Below, one piece after another: positions 15,616-23,452 of a stretch of 34,419 bases of DNA (its first letter is position 1; each line of letters starts with the position of its first letter). The DNA comes from Treponema sp. (lineage in GTDB: Bacteria; Spirochaetota; Spirochaetia; Treponematales; Breznakiellaceae). Made by a program: the position numbers and the translations under genes. The notes beneath the pieces are model-generated. The model worked only from the letters and a program-made list of their open reading frames with translations. It made no database searches and had not been told where the DNA came from. The stretch covers positions 1 through 34,419 of the forward strand of contig JAAYUZ010000078.1 of NCBI GenBank assembly GCA_012517385.1, written 5' to 3'.

Positions 15616-16307
15616 GATGCATCCCCCTTAAAAAGGGCTGTTCCAATACGAAGCAAAGTAGACCCTTCCTCTATGGCAATTTCAAAATCGTTGGACATAC
15701 CCATGGAAAGAACACCCATATCAATCCCGGGGAATCGCTGTATCAAGGTTCTTTGAGCCTCCGCAAGCTGTCGGAAGGACTGACGAATCAGTCTTGAATC
15801 ATCCGTATAGGGAGCCATTGTCATAAGGCCCCTGAGATGCAGCAAGGGATATGAAAGAGCCAGTTCGACCGCTTCTGTGAGTCTATCCACATCGGGATAT
15901 CCGGTTTTTGAACTTTCACCGGTATGAAGCTCCAGCAATATGTCTATCGTTTTACTTTCCCGCTCACATTGCCGGGCCAGTTCTAATATAAGTTCATTTC
16001 TGTCCACCGATTGTATACATGAAAAGAGCTGAAGGGCGTTTTTTACCTTATTTCGCTGTAATTGCCCTATACAGTGCAGTTCCATATCGGCCAAGCCGGT
16101 TGTGGTAAAGCCGAACTTTGCCCGGGCTTCCTGAACCCTGCTTTCCCCAAAGAGCCGTATACCCGCCTCATAGGCTTCTTTAATACTTTCGAGGCTCTGA
16201 AATTTGCTCACCGCCATAAGCCGGATAGCTTCCCGGTTCCGACCGGCTCGATCACAGGCCCGCTGAATCCGTTCCTCTATTCTGCAAACATTATCCCTTA
16301 CTGACAT
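15612..16307 (-). CDS. yggS: YggS/PLPBP-family PLP homeostasis protein
   Basis: A 231-residue single-domain PLP-binding protein of the YggS/PROSC family, involved in pyridoxal phosphate and amino/keto-acid homeostasis. The PLP lysine lies in LMAVSKFQ (K35). Other family motifs include FGESRVQEA, HCIGQLQRNK and the C-terminal LSMGMSNDFEIAIEEGST. It is complete. It overlaps rsmA by 10 bp upstream and the small membrane protein gene by 4 bp downstream. Confidence 0.94.
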   Translation of the reverse strand: MSVRDNVCRIEERIQRACDRAGRNREAIRLMAVSKFQSLESIKEAYEAGIRLFGESRVQEARAKFGFTTTGLADMELHCIGQLQRNKVKNALQLFSCIQSVDRNELILELARQCERESKTIDILLELHTGESSKTGYPDVDRLTEAVELALSYPLLHLRGLMTMAPYTDDSRLIRQSFRQLAEAQRTLIQRFPGIDMGVLSMGMSNDFEIAIEEGSTLLRIGTALFKGDAS

Positions 16308-17230
16308 AGAAGCGACTCCACTGCCCGGGCCAACTGAACAAAGGCATCAAGAGTAAGTTCCTCCGCCCGCTGCTGCCCCCTGAGACCTGCATTCGTAATA
16401 GCCCGGTCTGTCAGTTCACTTATATCTTTGCAGGACTTACCATAAGGGCCAGAAAGGAAGGCTTGAAGATTATTTTTTATATTCTTCCTTCTGTTTGAGA
16501 ACAAGCTGCGTACCATGGAACGGAACAGTGGGGTATCTTCCTCAGGATTTCTATCACTCCGCAGATCCAGCCGGACTGCCTGGGAATCCACGTTTGGCAC
16601 CGGATAAAATGACGGCCCCTTTAACACCATGAGGGGCCTGATGGTATAGGCAGAATTACAGAGTACCGTAAAGGATGAATAATCCTTGCTGCCCGGCTTA
16701 GCAAGCATCCGCTGGGCTACTTCTTTTTGTATCGTTACTACCATGCGCTTGAAAAAACGCCCCCGCTCAATAAAATCCGCCAACAGGGTTGCTGCTATAT
16801 TATAGGGCAAGTTTCCCAGGAAATATTCACATTGCTGTCCCTGGGCTTTTTCTTTTTCCGCTTCCTCAGGCCAGGTTTTTAATACATCACCTTCTATCAA
16901 CGCAAAGGCAGCGGGAACCGGGATAAGTTCTCTTAAGGCCCGGGCAAAACCACGATCAATTTCAAAGGCCTTTACCTTTGCGCCCTGTCTGATAAGTTCT
17001 ACCGTCATGGAACCAAGTCCCGGGCCTACCTCCCACACGGTTGAACCTTCGGGGACTTCAAGGGCCTGAACAAGCCGTTTCCGTACGTCCCCGTTTATCA
17101 AAAAATTCTGACCAAATTTCTTCTGCATACCCAGACCATGCTCGTCCAGATAGCGTCTGAGAGCCGAAGGGGCATCATAATCAATTAAAGGCAGTAAGGG
17201 TTCGTTTAGTTTTTCCACGATATTGACCAT
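16298..17230 (-). CDS. rsmA: 16S rRNA dimethyladenosine transferase
   Basis: RsmA/KsgA dimethylates two adjacent adenines in helix 45 of 16S rRNA. From the ATG at 17230 it is 310 residues. Motifs are QKKFGQNFL (36-44), the SAM-binding EVGPGLG (67-73) and the catalytic GNLPYNI (139-145), with FYPVPNVDSQAV in the target-recognition part. An in-frame TTG at 17263 would add 11 residues, but the ATG gives a normal spirochaete-length N-terminus. Its 5' end overlaps comEC by 50 bp on the same strand. Confidence 0.93.
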   Translation of the reverse strand: MVNIVEKLNEPLLPLIDYDAPSALRRYLDEHGLGMQKKFGQNFLINGDVRKRLVQALEVPEGSTVWEVGPGLGSMTVELIRQGAKVKAFEIDRGFARALRELIPVPAAFALIEGDVLKTWPEEAEKEKAQGQQCEYFLGNLPYNIAATLLADFIERGRFFKRMVVTIQKEVAQRMLAKPGSKDYSSFTVLCNSAYTIRPLMVLKGPSFYPVPNVDSQAVRLDLRSDRNPEEDTPLFRSMVRSLFSNRRKNIKNNLQAFLSGPYGKSCKDISELTDRAITNAGLRGQQRAEELTLDAFVQLARAVESLLCQ

Positions 17231-18704
17231 ACACAAAGAGGCTTGCCATAGCAAGACTGCCAAGCCCCGTAATAACCCAATTTACATTTCCCCATTCCAC
17301 AGACAAGCTGGCAATATACCTTAAAAGCAATACATGTATCTTATATAGTATCTCCAGCCCCATCCCAACAAAGGGCATTAACGGGGGCAGAATATAGGAA
17401 CTAGTAAGATATAGAATACTACCAATCATAAACAGAGATGCAAGGGCGCCCAAAAGAGCTCCCACAAGAATGCCTATGGGATACAATATACCAAAAAAGC
17501 CCGCCACCAGGGGGGCCGTAGCAGTAAAAGCACCGAGGGATGTGGCAAAACTGGCAGCAAGGGCAAGCGGAAGCCGCCCCTTAACCACATCCAGAATTGG
17601 CGGGCTCAACAGCACAATGCCCGTTAATGCAGCATAGGAAAGCATGGCCGAAAGGCTTGCCATACCTACCGGATCGATAAGGAGCTGAACAATAAAGGAT
17701 AATCCAATTACTGGCAGGAGCGAAACGGGTATCCCCTGAAAAAAACAGAGGAGCATGAGCGTATACATTACAAGAGAACGGGAAAGCGAAGGCTGAAACC
17801 CTGCAAGATATACATATACAAATAAAACACCAAGACTAACAAACGATGACAGACGGACACCAAGGGGTTTTCGCAAAACAAAGGCAAGCAAGGCAGCTAT
17901 AATTCCCAGATGCATCCCCGATAGAGCCAGCACATGGGAGCTCCCGGTTTTCCGGTACAAAGCGGTCACTTCCTGATCCAGATCATCCCTAAATCCTAGC
18001 AGCAAGGCAGCGGCAAAACCACCCCATTCCGGACCCCGTAATTGCTGCACCAGGCTTTTTCGCAGGTTAAATCTCAGCTTTTCTATACCTGATGGGTCCC
18101 AAAGTTTTACAACCCTGGATGCTGCAAAGGTTGGAATGGATGTGGCATCCCCATTCCCGTCCTTACTGGGAAGAAAAGATCCTTCAACAAGCAGGGTACT
18201 TCCCTGACCAGCAAGCTCCCGAAGCGCAAGGGCAGAATCGGAAATCAATAGGTTGATGATACCCCGGGACGAAATCCGGAGCCCCCGGGAGTCTTCGCAG
18301 TACTGCACCACCCCTTGGCCTGAAAGACTGCCCTTCGGCAGGAGCCGTGCATCGTTGATAAGGCGCACCTGTATAGTTTTAATTGATTCTACAGGCATAG
18401 GGGCGGCAAAACGACTCTGGTTTTTATAATGTAAGGCAACAAGCCCTATAGTAATGCCAAGAGCAAAAGCGATCAGCAGCCTAACGTAGAAACGAAATAT
18501 TCGCTGACATTTTTGTTCCGCCAGTATATCCAAGGACCTGAAAAGTCCAATAAACAAGCATATAATAAAAAGGCTTAGAAAGAAAACTTTGGGAGCCAGC
18601 GCAAGGGGTAATAAACCACCGGAGAAGCTGTAAAACAGAAGGGCAGCACCGCTGGCAGTACTTACCGCAGGGGAGAAGCCCTTCATCTGTAATGGCTCTA
18701 CCAT
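17181..18704 (-). CDS. comEC: ComEC/Rec2-family DNA uptake channel, competence domain only
   Basis: A 507-residue polytopic membrane protein. Several helices and a soluble OB-like N-terminal region (about 110-215) precede the ComEC competence domain, with the signature GSSHVLALSGMHLGI and AGFQPSLSRSLVMYTLMLL. ComEC forms the inner-membrane channel for single-stranded DNA in transformation. The C-terminal metallo-beta-lactamase-like nuclease domain found in full-length ComEC (~750 residues) is absent; the protein ends after the last membrane helices and a short basic tail. Two nearby ATGs (18704 and 18686) could start it. The first overlaps the HEAT gene stop by 7 bp. Whether it supports DNA uptake is not known. 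Confidence 0.87.
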   Translation of the reverse strand: MVEPLQMKGFSPAVSTASGAALLFYSFSGGLLPLALAPKVFFLSLFIICLFIGLFRSLDILAEQKCQRIFRFYVRLLIAFALGITIGLVALHYKNQSRFAAPMPVESIKTIQVRLINDARLLPKGSLSGQGVVQYCEDSRGLRISSRGIINLLISDSALALRELAGQGSTLLVEGSFLPSKDGNGDATSIPTFAASRVVKLWDPSGIEKLRFNLRKSLVQQLRGPEWGGFAAALLLGFRDDLDQEVTALYRKTGSSHVLALSGMHLGIIAALLAFVLRKPLGVRLSSFVSLGVLFVYVYLAGFQPSLSRSLVMYTLMLLCFFQGIPVSLLPVIGLSFIVQLLIDPVGMASLSAMLSYAALTGIVLLSPPILDVVKGRLPLALAASFATSLGAFTATAPLVAGFFGILYPIGILVGALLGALASLFMIGSILYLTSSYILPPLMPFVGMGLEILYKIHVLLLRYIASLSVEWGNVNWVITGLGSLAMASLFVYGQYRGKTKRTLTAFN

Positions 18705-19906
18705 TTCAAACGATTCATAGCATCCCGAGCGGCGGTCTGAACAGAATCTGGATACGGAAGATAACCAATATACAAAAGATAATCAAAGGCAACCTTATCC
18801 CCAATATTTCCAAGGGCTTCTATTACGCTTATGAGCAGTTCCTCATCAAATTCCCTGGTACGTTCCATGGTCGAATTGATTAGCCCCAGCTGTAAAGAGA
18901 GGGCTTGAGCGGCTTCGGATGTACCCATGGCACCAAGACATTGAATTGCCTCGATAAAGGCACTCTTCGGAACCAAGCCATTGGAATAATTGGTCTGAAG
19001 CCGATAAAAATGTTTAATAACCAGGGTAGTAGCCCTGCTCCATCGGTATTCAGTAAGAACCCGTATTGAAGCATAGCGAAGTTCATCCAGCGATTTCTGA
19101 TCCGTTTCTAATGGCGCAATATAGGAAAGAGAAATATCTAATGCATTTTCAGCGATCTCGCCCATATCAGCGGGGGTAAAATCTTTATGTGACAGGGCTG
19201 CATTAAAGGCGGCCAGTTTTTCGACCGGCGAATTCTTCCTGATTACATCGATTAAATATTTTTTAAGGTCCCCTTTAATCGAACCCAGGGCTTGAGATGC
19301 CAGTTGGGCATATTCCTCTGGATATCCCCCAATCATGGTCGAAAAGAGTACTGGGAAAGATGAGCCATCCCCCAATTGTCCCAAGGTTTTGATGCAAGCT
19401 GCCAGTACCGCATAATCGGGGATAAGACCGGATCGGTAGACATTATTCTGATTTGAAAGAAATTGATTTAAATTCTCTACAACCCGGCTGTCACCCTTGC
19501 CAAGTATTGCCAGGGCCTCTAAAACGGCTACCCTTGTTTCTGTATCCCGGTATGCCATAAAGAGCCGCCAGAGTGCATCCCTATTCTGAGGCTCACCAGA
19601 GCTGGCTGCGGAACTTGCAATGGTGCCTGCAAGCTTGATCATTTCCGGATCATCCTTGAGAACATCCGCATACTGCAGTACAAAACTCAAGGTATAATCA
19701 AAGAAGGCCCCAAGATTGCCTTTCATATCCGGGTCCTTTACCGCATTTAAAATAACCTCCGGTTTTGTTGCCAAAGCGGTCCGGATAAATAATTTCTGGT
19801 AGCGTTGCAGTACAGGACTCACTGCCTGGGCAAAGGAGTAATCAGGATTCAGACCCATAAATAATACAACCAGCAGGCCCAACAGGGCTGATCTATTTAG
19901 ATTCAT
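18698..19906 (-). CDS. Exported HEAT-repeat protein
   Basis: A 402-residue protein with a signal peptide (MNLNRSALLGLLVVLFMGL, cleavage probably near YSFAQA), followed by an all-helical body with repeats such as RVAVLEALAILGKGDSRVV and AACIKTLGQLGDGSSFPVL that look like HEAT repeats. It probably acts as a periplasmic or envelope scaffold; no catalytic motif is visible. I chose the ATG at 19906 because GGAGGG lies at good spacing upstream and the signal peptide then starts correctly; the frame extends 16 codons further. It overlaps the PilZ gene by 14 bp and comEC by 7 bp. Confidence 0.82.
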   Translation of the reverse strand: MNLNRSALLGLLVVLFMGLNPDYSFAQAVSPVLQRYQKLFIRTALATKPEVILNAVKDPDMKGNLGAFFDYTLSFVLQYADVLKDDPEMIKLAGTIASSAASSGEPQNRDALWRLFMAYRDTETRVAVLEALAILGKGDSRVVENLNQFLSNQNNVYRSGLIPDYAVLAACIKTLGQLGDGSSFPVLFSTMIGGYPEEYAQLASQALGSIKGDLKKYLIDVIRKNSPVEKLAAFNAALSHKDFTPADMGEIAENALDISLSYIAPLETDQKSLDELRYASIRVLTEYRWSRATTLVIKHFYRLQTNYSNGLVPKSAFIEAIQCLGAMGTSEAAQALSLQLGLINSTMERTREFDEELLISVIEALGNIGDKVAFDYLLYIGYLPYPDSVQTAARDAMNRLKW

Positions 19907-20975
19907 TGGAACCCTCCATTGAAAGTACAGGAGATTCTTCAGTGTTGCTTTCATCTTCGTTAAAAAGATTGTAATTATAATCAGGTTTTACGCCAAAAAC
20001 CTCAGCCAGAATACGGTTTCTTGTATTAAGGGATGGTGGTAAGGCTTCCACATGTAAAAGAGAACGATTTTTTTCTTCATCATATTCTACAGAACGGACG
20101 GTCCCATTCATTACAACCGGGTGACCGTCGATTTCAAATTGAACCTTAATTCTAAGTCCTTCTACTCCCTTTCCACCGATCGCAATTGCACAGCCCGTAT
20201 CGGAGAGATCCTCAATGATACACCGGAGACCCGGTTTCACTTCTACCTTTTCAGGAGGTTCCTCAGCAGGGGGTAAATATAAATACGCCGGTTTATGGGT
20301 ACGAGCCCGGATAGATCGACGTTTCTGGGTCCTGAAAAGAGAATCCGAATGGGCTATCTGCAGAACACTGGTACCTCGAGCCATGGCTTCGTCCAGCACA
20401 TAGCTGTCGAACACATAACCAGCATCATCCTTTCTCCAAAAATAGATTGCAAGCCTTTTTCCTTTCCAGTTGATCATTCCCTTTTGAGCTGGAATATTCG
20501 GTTTTTGGATTGTAATAAATCGATCTGAATTGGCTATTACCTGGGATTTAAAGACCCCCAATCCATCAACCAGTACTTTTATGGGCTGGGTCTCTCCGAT
20601 TGAACGGGAACTGCTGATCCCCTTTTTATATCGCGGGTGTTCAAATTCAATTTTTTTTCTATATTCATACAATTTTGAAAGAAAATCCTGGGTTTCCTGG
20701 TTTCGTCCTTCACCAGTTAATTCAGCCTTTTTAATAAGTTCCCCAATACAGCGATCCAATTGCTTCTCAGACCAGAAGAGGGTACTTGGGTCTTCAAGTT
20801 CAGCACTTATAGCCAATTTCCGGAGCAGCTGCAGCTCACCAAATGAAAAGCCCGCATCTTTTCCCTTGGCAAAAAACTCCAACCAGGAATAGTTGCTCTT
20901 CGTATCCCGTTTATAGGTAAAAAGAATGATGAGACTTATGATTGCAACAATGGATAACAGTATATACAGCATCAT
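19893..20975 (-). CDS. Membrane-anchored PilZ-domain protein (c-di-GMP effector)
   Basis: A 360-residue protein with an N-terminal membrane helix (about 2-20), a helical region (about 30-115), a beta-rich PilZ-N-like domain (about 130-210) and a PilZ domain. The c-di-GMP motifs are intact: RxxxR at R219-R223 and DLSDTG at 256-261 (D/NxSxxG). By family knowledge it would bind cyclic-di-GMP at the inner membrane and pass the signal to a partner. The C-terminal ~30 residues are acidic. It is the first gene of the seven-gene block that includes the HEAT protein and ComEC. The promoter is presumably in the 97-bp gap to the divergent CPBP gene, but I see no strong minus-strand match. Confidence 0.88.
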   Translation of the reverse strand: MMLYILLSIVAIISLIILFTYKRDTKSNYSWLEFFAKGKDAGFSFGELQLLRKLAISAELEDPSTLFWSEKQLDRCIGELIKKAELTGEGRNQETQDFLSKLYEYRKKIEFEHPRYKKGISSSRSIGETQPIKVLVDGLGVFKSQVIANSDRFITIQKPNIPAQKGMINWKGKRLAIYFWRKDDAGYVFDSYVLDEAMARGTSVLQIAHSDSLFRTQKRRSIRARTHKPAYLYLPPAEEPPEKVEVKPGLRCIIEDLSDTGCAIAIGGKGVEGLRIKVQFEIDGHPVVMNGTVRSVEYDEEKNRSLLHVEALPPSLNTRNRILAEVFGVKPDYNYNLFNEDESNTEESPVLSMEGSNESK

Positions 20976-21023
20976 CCCCGCACTATCCTTTTCTGTCTAA
21001 AAATCTGGCGTAATCCAGCGGTC

Positions 21024-21052
21024 TTTAAAAAAAACAATCCAGCTGTTATAAT
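21024..21052 (+). promoter_or_regulatory. Sigma-70-type promoter for the CPBP gene
   Basis: A perfect -10 TATAAT lies at 21047-21052, with TTTAAA at 21024-21029 as a 4/6 match to the -35 box and a 17-bp spacer. It lies about 20-45 bp upstream of the possible starts of the CPBP gene. Confidence 0.6.
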
Positions 21053-21072
21053 AGAATATACCTTAGCAAGGA

Positions 21073-21732
21073 TTGCATGTCAAAAAGGAGACCCCTATTT
21101 CTGCCTTAGTCGAAGCTTTTTTATTGTATTGGGCCTTTTTTATCCCCGGAATTTCGCTTCCCCATACAGCGGTAACCTATATTCCCTTTGTGACAGTACA
21201 AGAATTATACCGAATAGTTTTTTACGATGTTCCTGTCATAACCCTCCTTTTATATATTCTGTGGCGAGAGGATAAAAGCCTGGTAAGATCCAAGTTTACT
21301 GTAAACCGCCAAAGCATATACTGGAGCTTTATCAATTTTCTACTCATACTCGGCAGTGCTCTCTTCATTTCTGCTATAGCCCAATATGTGCTTCCGGCCT
21401 ATAAGCCGCCCCTCATTCAGGCCCCACAGACCCCACCTGCGTGGATAGTGATGATTATAGGCAGTTTTGCTACGGCTTACCTGGAAGAAATCTTTTTTCG
21501 ATTGTATCTGCTCCATCGGTTCGATACCGCAGGAATAAAATCCATGGCAGGAAACCTGCTTTCGATACTCCTATTTTCACTCTGTCACCTCTACGAAGGA
21601 TCCCTGGGAACCCTGAATGCTGGCCTTGCAAGTCTCTGTTTTACCCTCATCTACCGTAAGACTAACAGTATTCACAGCCCAGCCTGGGCTCATGGACTCT
21701 ATAATCTGTTAGCCTTCGCATGCGGCATCTAG
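21073..21732 (+). CDS. CPBP-family intramembrane metalloprotease, start uncertain
   Basis: A polytopic protein of about 219 residues with the CPBP (CAAX protease and bacteriocin-processing) motifs: EEIFFR (E138-E139, R143), FSLCHLYEG (H172) and AHGLYN (H207, N211). These residues bind the active-site metal within the membrane. Roles in the family range from prenyl-protein processing to self-immunity and regulated proteolysis; this one's substrate is unknown. The start is odd. The frame offers TTG at 21073 and no ATG or GTG near the best ribosome binding site. AAGGAG at 21085-21090 would instead feed an ATT at 21097. An ATG in another frame (21077) opens a ten-codon reading frame ending at 21109. 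A start-proximal frameshift or non-standard start is possible. Confidence 0.8.
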   Translation: MHVKKETPISALVEAFLLYWAFFIPGISLPHTAVTYIPFVTVQELYRIVFYDVPVITLLLYILWREDKSLVRSKFTVNRQSIYWSFINFLLILGSALFISAIAQYVLPAYKPPLIQAPQTPPAWIVMIIGSFATAYLEEIFFRLYLLHRFDTAGIKSMAGNLLSILLFSLCHLYEGSLGTLNAGLASLCFTLIYRKTNSIHSPAWAHGLYNLLAFACGI

Positions 21733-21749
21733 GTCCTATCAATTCTTTG

Positions 21750-21778
21750 TTGACAATACAGAATCTCGTTAGTAATAT
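21750..21778 (+). promoter_or_regulatory. Sigma-70-type promoter for tlpA-ccdA
   Basis: A perfect -35 TTGACA lies at 21750-21755 and a -10-like TAATAT at 21773-21778, spaced 17 bp. The tlpA ATG follows 28 bp later, behind a strong AAGGAG. A TATAAT at 21785-21790 is too far from the -35 to pair with it. Confidence 0.62.
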
Positions 21779-21806
21779 ATATTTTATAATATATTAAGGA
21801 GTTCCT

Positions 21807-22418
21807 ATGAAACACATGAAACATATAAAGCCTATCGGGCACATCATTTTTACTACCCTGTTTTTATTTGTTTCAGTAACAGATATGGTGCTTTTTGCAG
21901 CCGAGGGAGCAAAAAGCGCTGCAACTGCTAATAATACACAGGCCTGGAAAAAGGCCTTACAGGATGTGGGCTTCACGGTATTTCCAGAAGCACAAGCCCT
22001 GCCGGTAATAAGGGTCCCCGGATTGGATGGCAAGCAGATTGATATAAAGGATTTTGCAGGCGCCTTTGTGATTCTCAATTTCTGGGCCACCTGGTGCCCG
22101 CCCTGCAAGGCAGAAATGCCTTCTATGGAAACCTTTTATAAAACCTTTAAGGACAAACAACTCACCATATTTGCCATTTCTACTGGAGAGAAACCAGACA
22201 CGGTACAATCCTTTATTAAAGCAAATCCCCACAGTTTTCCTATCGGCCTTGACAGTTCAGGACAGCTTGGGGCGATATTCGCAGGACGGGGCATTCCAAC
22301 CACCTATATAGTCAACCCTGAAGGCAAGGCTATTGCAGGCACCATCGGCGGCAGAGACTGGATGGATAAAAAAACTGTAGAGGCTTTTACAATCCTGCTT
22401 TCCAGCGGTAAAAAATAA
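21807..22418 (+). CDS. tlpA: TlpA-like thioredoxin-fold thiol-disulfide oxidoreductase
   Basis: A 203-residue exported protein with an N-terminal signal or anchor helix (about 10-31) and a thioredoxin-like domain of the TlpA/ResA type. The active site is WCPPC (W96, C97, C100) in NFWATWCPPCKAEMP, and the cis-Pro loop is RGIPTTYIVNPEG. It would act on the outer face of the inner membrane as a reductant. Its stop overlaps the ccdA start by one base (TAATG), so the two are coupled. CcdA would supply electrons from the cytoplasm. AAGGAG and the promoter at 21750-21778 support this start. Confidence 0.93.
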   Translation: MKHMKHIKPIGHIIFTTLFLFVSVTDMVLFAAEGAKSAATANNTQAWKKALQDVGFTVFPEAQALPVIRVPGLDGKQIDIKDFAGAFVILNFWATWCPPCKAEMPSMETFYKTFKDKQLTIFAISTGEKPDTVQSFIKANPHSFPIGLDSSGQLGAIFAGRGIPTTYIVNPEGKAIAGTIGGRDWMDKKTVEAFTILLSSGKK

Positions 22419-23389
22419 TGGCCCTGTTTTTTGAGTTTTTAACCGCCGCAGTGGCGGGGCTCCTATCGTTTCTATCTCCCTGTGTTTTTCCGCTCATTCC
22501 CTCATATTTAGCGATGCTGAGCGGAACCTCGGTAAAAACCCTGAACGAGAGCACCCGAGGTGGGGTTCTCCAGATTGATGAAAACCTCAGACAGGTTCGC
22601 CGCACTGCCCTGCTTCGTTCCATAGCCTTTTCTCTGGGTTTTGCCACTATCTTCGTTACCTTAGGGCTTATATTCTCTCAGGCCACAGCCATGATTGGGG
22701 GCTCTGGCCGGATATGGGCCATACTCGCAGGGGCAGTTATCATAATCCTCGGATTTGACACCATATTCGACTTTATCAGCTTCCTCAGAATAGAAAAACG
22801 ATTTCATGTACAAAAGCGTCCCCGAGGATACCTATCATCCTTCCTTTTTGGAGCTGCCTTTGGTGCCGGATGGAGCCCCTGTGTGGGCCCCATGCTGGCA
22901 TCTATCCTGTTTATGGCCGGTTCCGGATCCTTATTTAAGGCAGGCCTCCTCTTAGCTACCTACTCGCTTGGCTTGGCGGTTCCCTTTATCGTTGCAAGTA
23001 TTTTTTTGGGATCCCTCCAGGGACTTATGAAGAAGCTTAAGGAACACCTGGGAACAGTCAAAATATTCTCCGGTCTGGTACTAATAAGCATTGGACTGTA
23101 TATGATGCTGGGGGATCTGCGCCAACTTTCAGCCCTCTTTACCCGTTTTGGTTATGGCCTCCAAAGCGCAGCAGAATCGATGCCCCAGGTCTTTCACATA
23201 GGGATGGCTCTCGTATATGCCATCATTGGAACCCTGGTGTTGTTTACAGGAAACCGGGGAAAAAACCTTAAATCTCCGATAAGGATCAGCATTACTGTTC
23301 TATGTATTGCTCTTTTCGTTTTGGAGCTTACAGGAACCATATCCACGCTCCTCATCATTGCAGGATGGATGCTCTTTCAGGGCATTTAG
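22418..23389 (+). CDS. ccdA: CcdA/DsbD-type cytochrome c biogenesis and thiol-transport protein
   Basis: A 323-residue membrane protein that passes reducing equivalents from cytoplasmic thioredoxin across the inner membrane. The two redox cysteines are in SPCVFPLIP (C22) and GWSPCVGP (C155). It has the usual six helices plus extra C-terminal helices, so it is longer than minimal CcdA (~230 residues). A polar loop (about 39-62) after the first helix is also longer than usual. No cytochrome c synthesis genes are in the window, so the pair may serve general periplasmic disulfide reduction rather than cytochrome maturation. Confidence 0.92.
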   Translation: MALFFEFLTAAVAGLLSFLSPCVFPLIPSYLAMLSGTSVKTLNESTRGGVLQIDENLRQVRRTALLRSIAFSLGFATIFVTLGLIFSQATAMIGGSGRIWAILAGAVIIILGFDTIFDFISFLRIEKRFHVQKRPRGYLSSFLFGAAFGAGWSPCVGPMLASILFMAGSGSLFKAGLLLATYSLGLAVPFIVASIFLGSLQGLMKKLKEHLGTVKIFSGLVLISIGLYMMLGDLRQLSALFTRFGYGLQSAAESMPQVFHIGMALVYAIIGTLVLFTGNRGKNLKSPIRISITVLCIALFVLELTGTISTLLIIAGWMLFQGI

Positions 23390-23391
23390 GA

Positions 23392-23434
23392 GCTGCAGGG
23401 ACTGTTTTACTAAATACCGGACAGTCCCTGCAGC
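23392..23434. terminator. Hairpin terminator between convergent ccdA and speA
   Basis: A perfect 14-bp inverted repeat (GCTGCAGGGACTGT at 23392-23405 and its complement at 23421-23434) encloses a 15-nt loop, three bases after the ccdA stop and 19 bp before the end of speA. Neither side has an immediate long T-run. Its place between convergent operons suggests a bidirectional terminator or 3'-end stabiliser. Confidence 0.68.
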
Positions 23435-23452
23435 CTATATAGAAACATCTTT

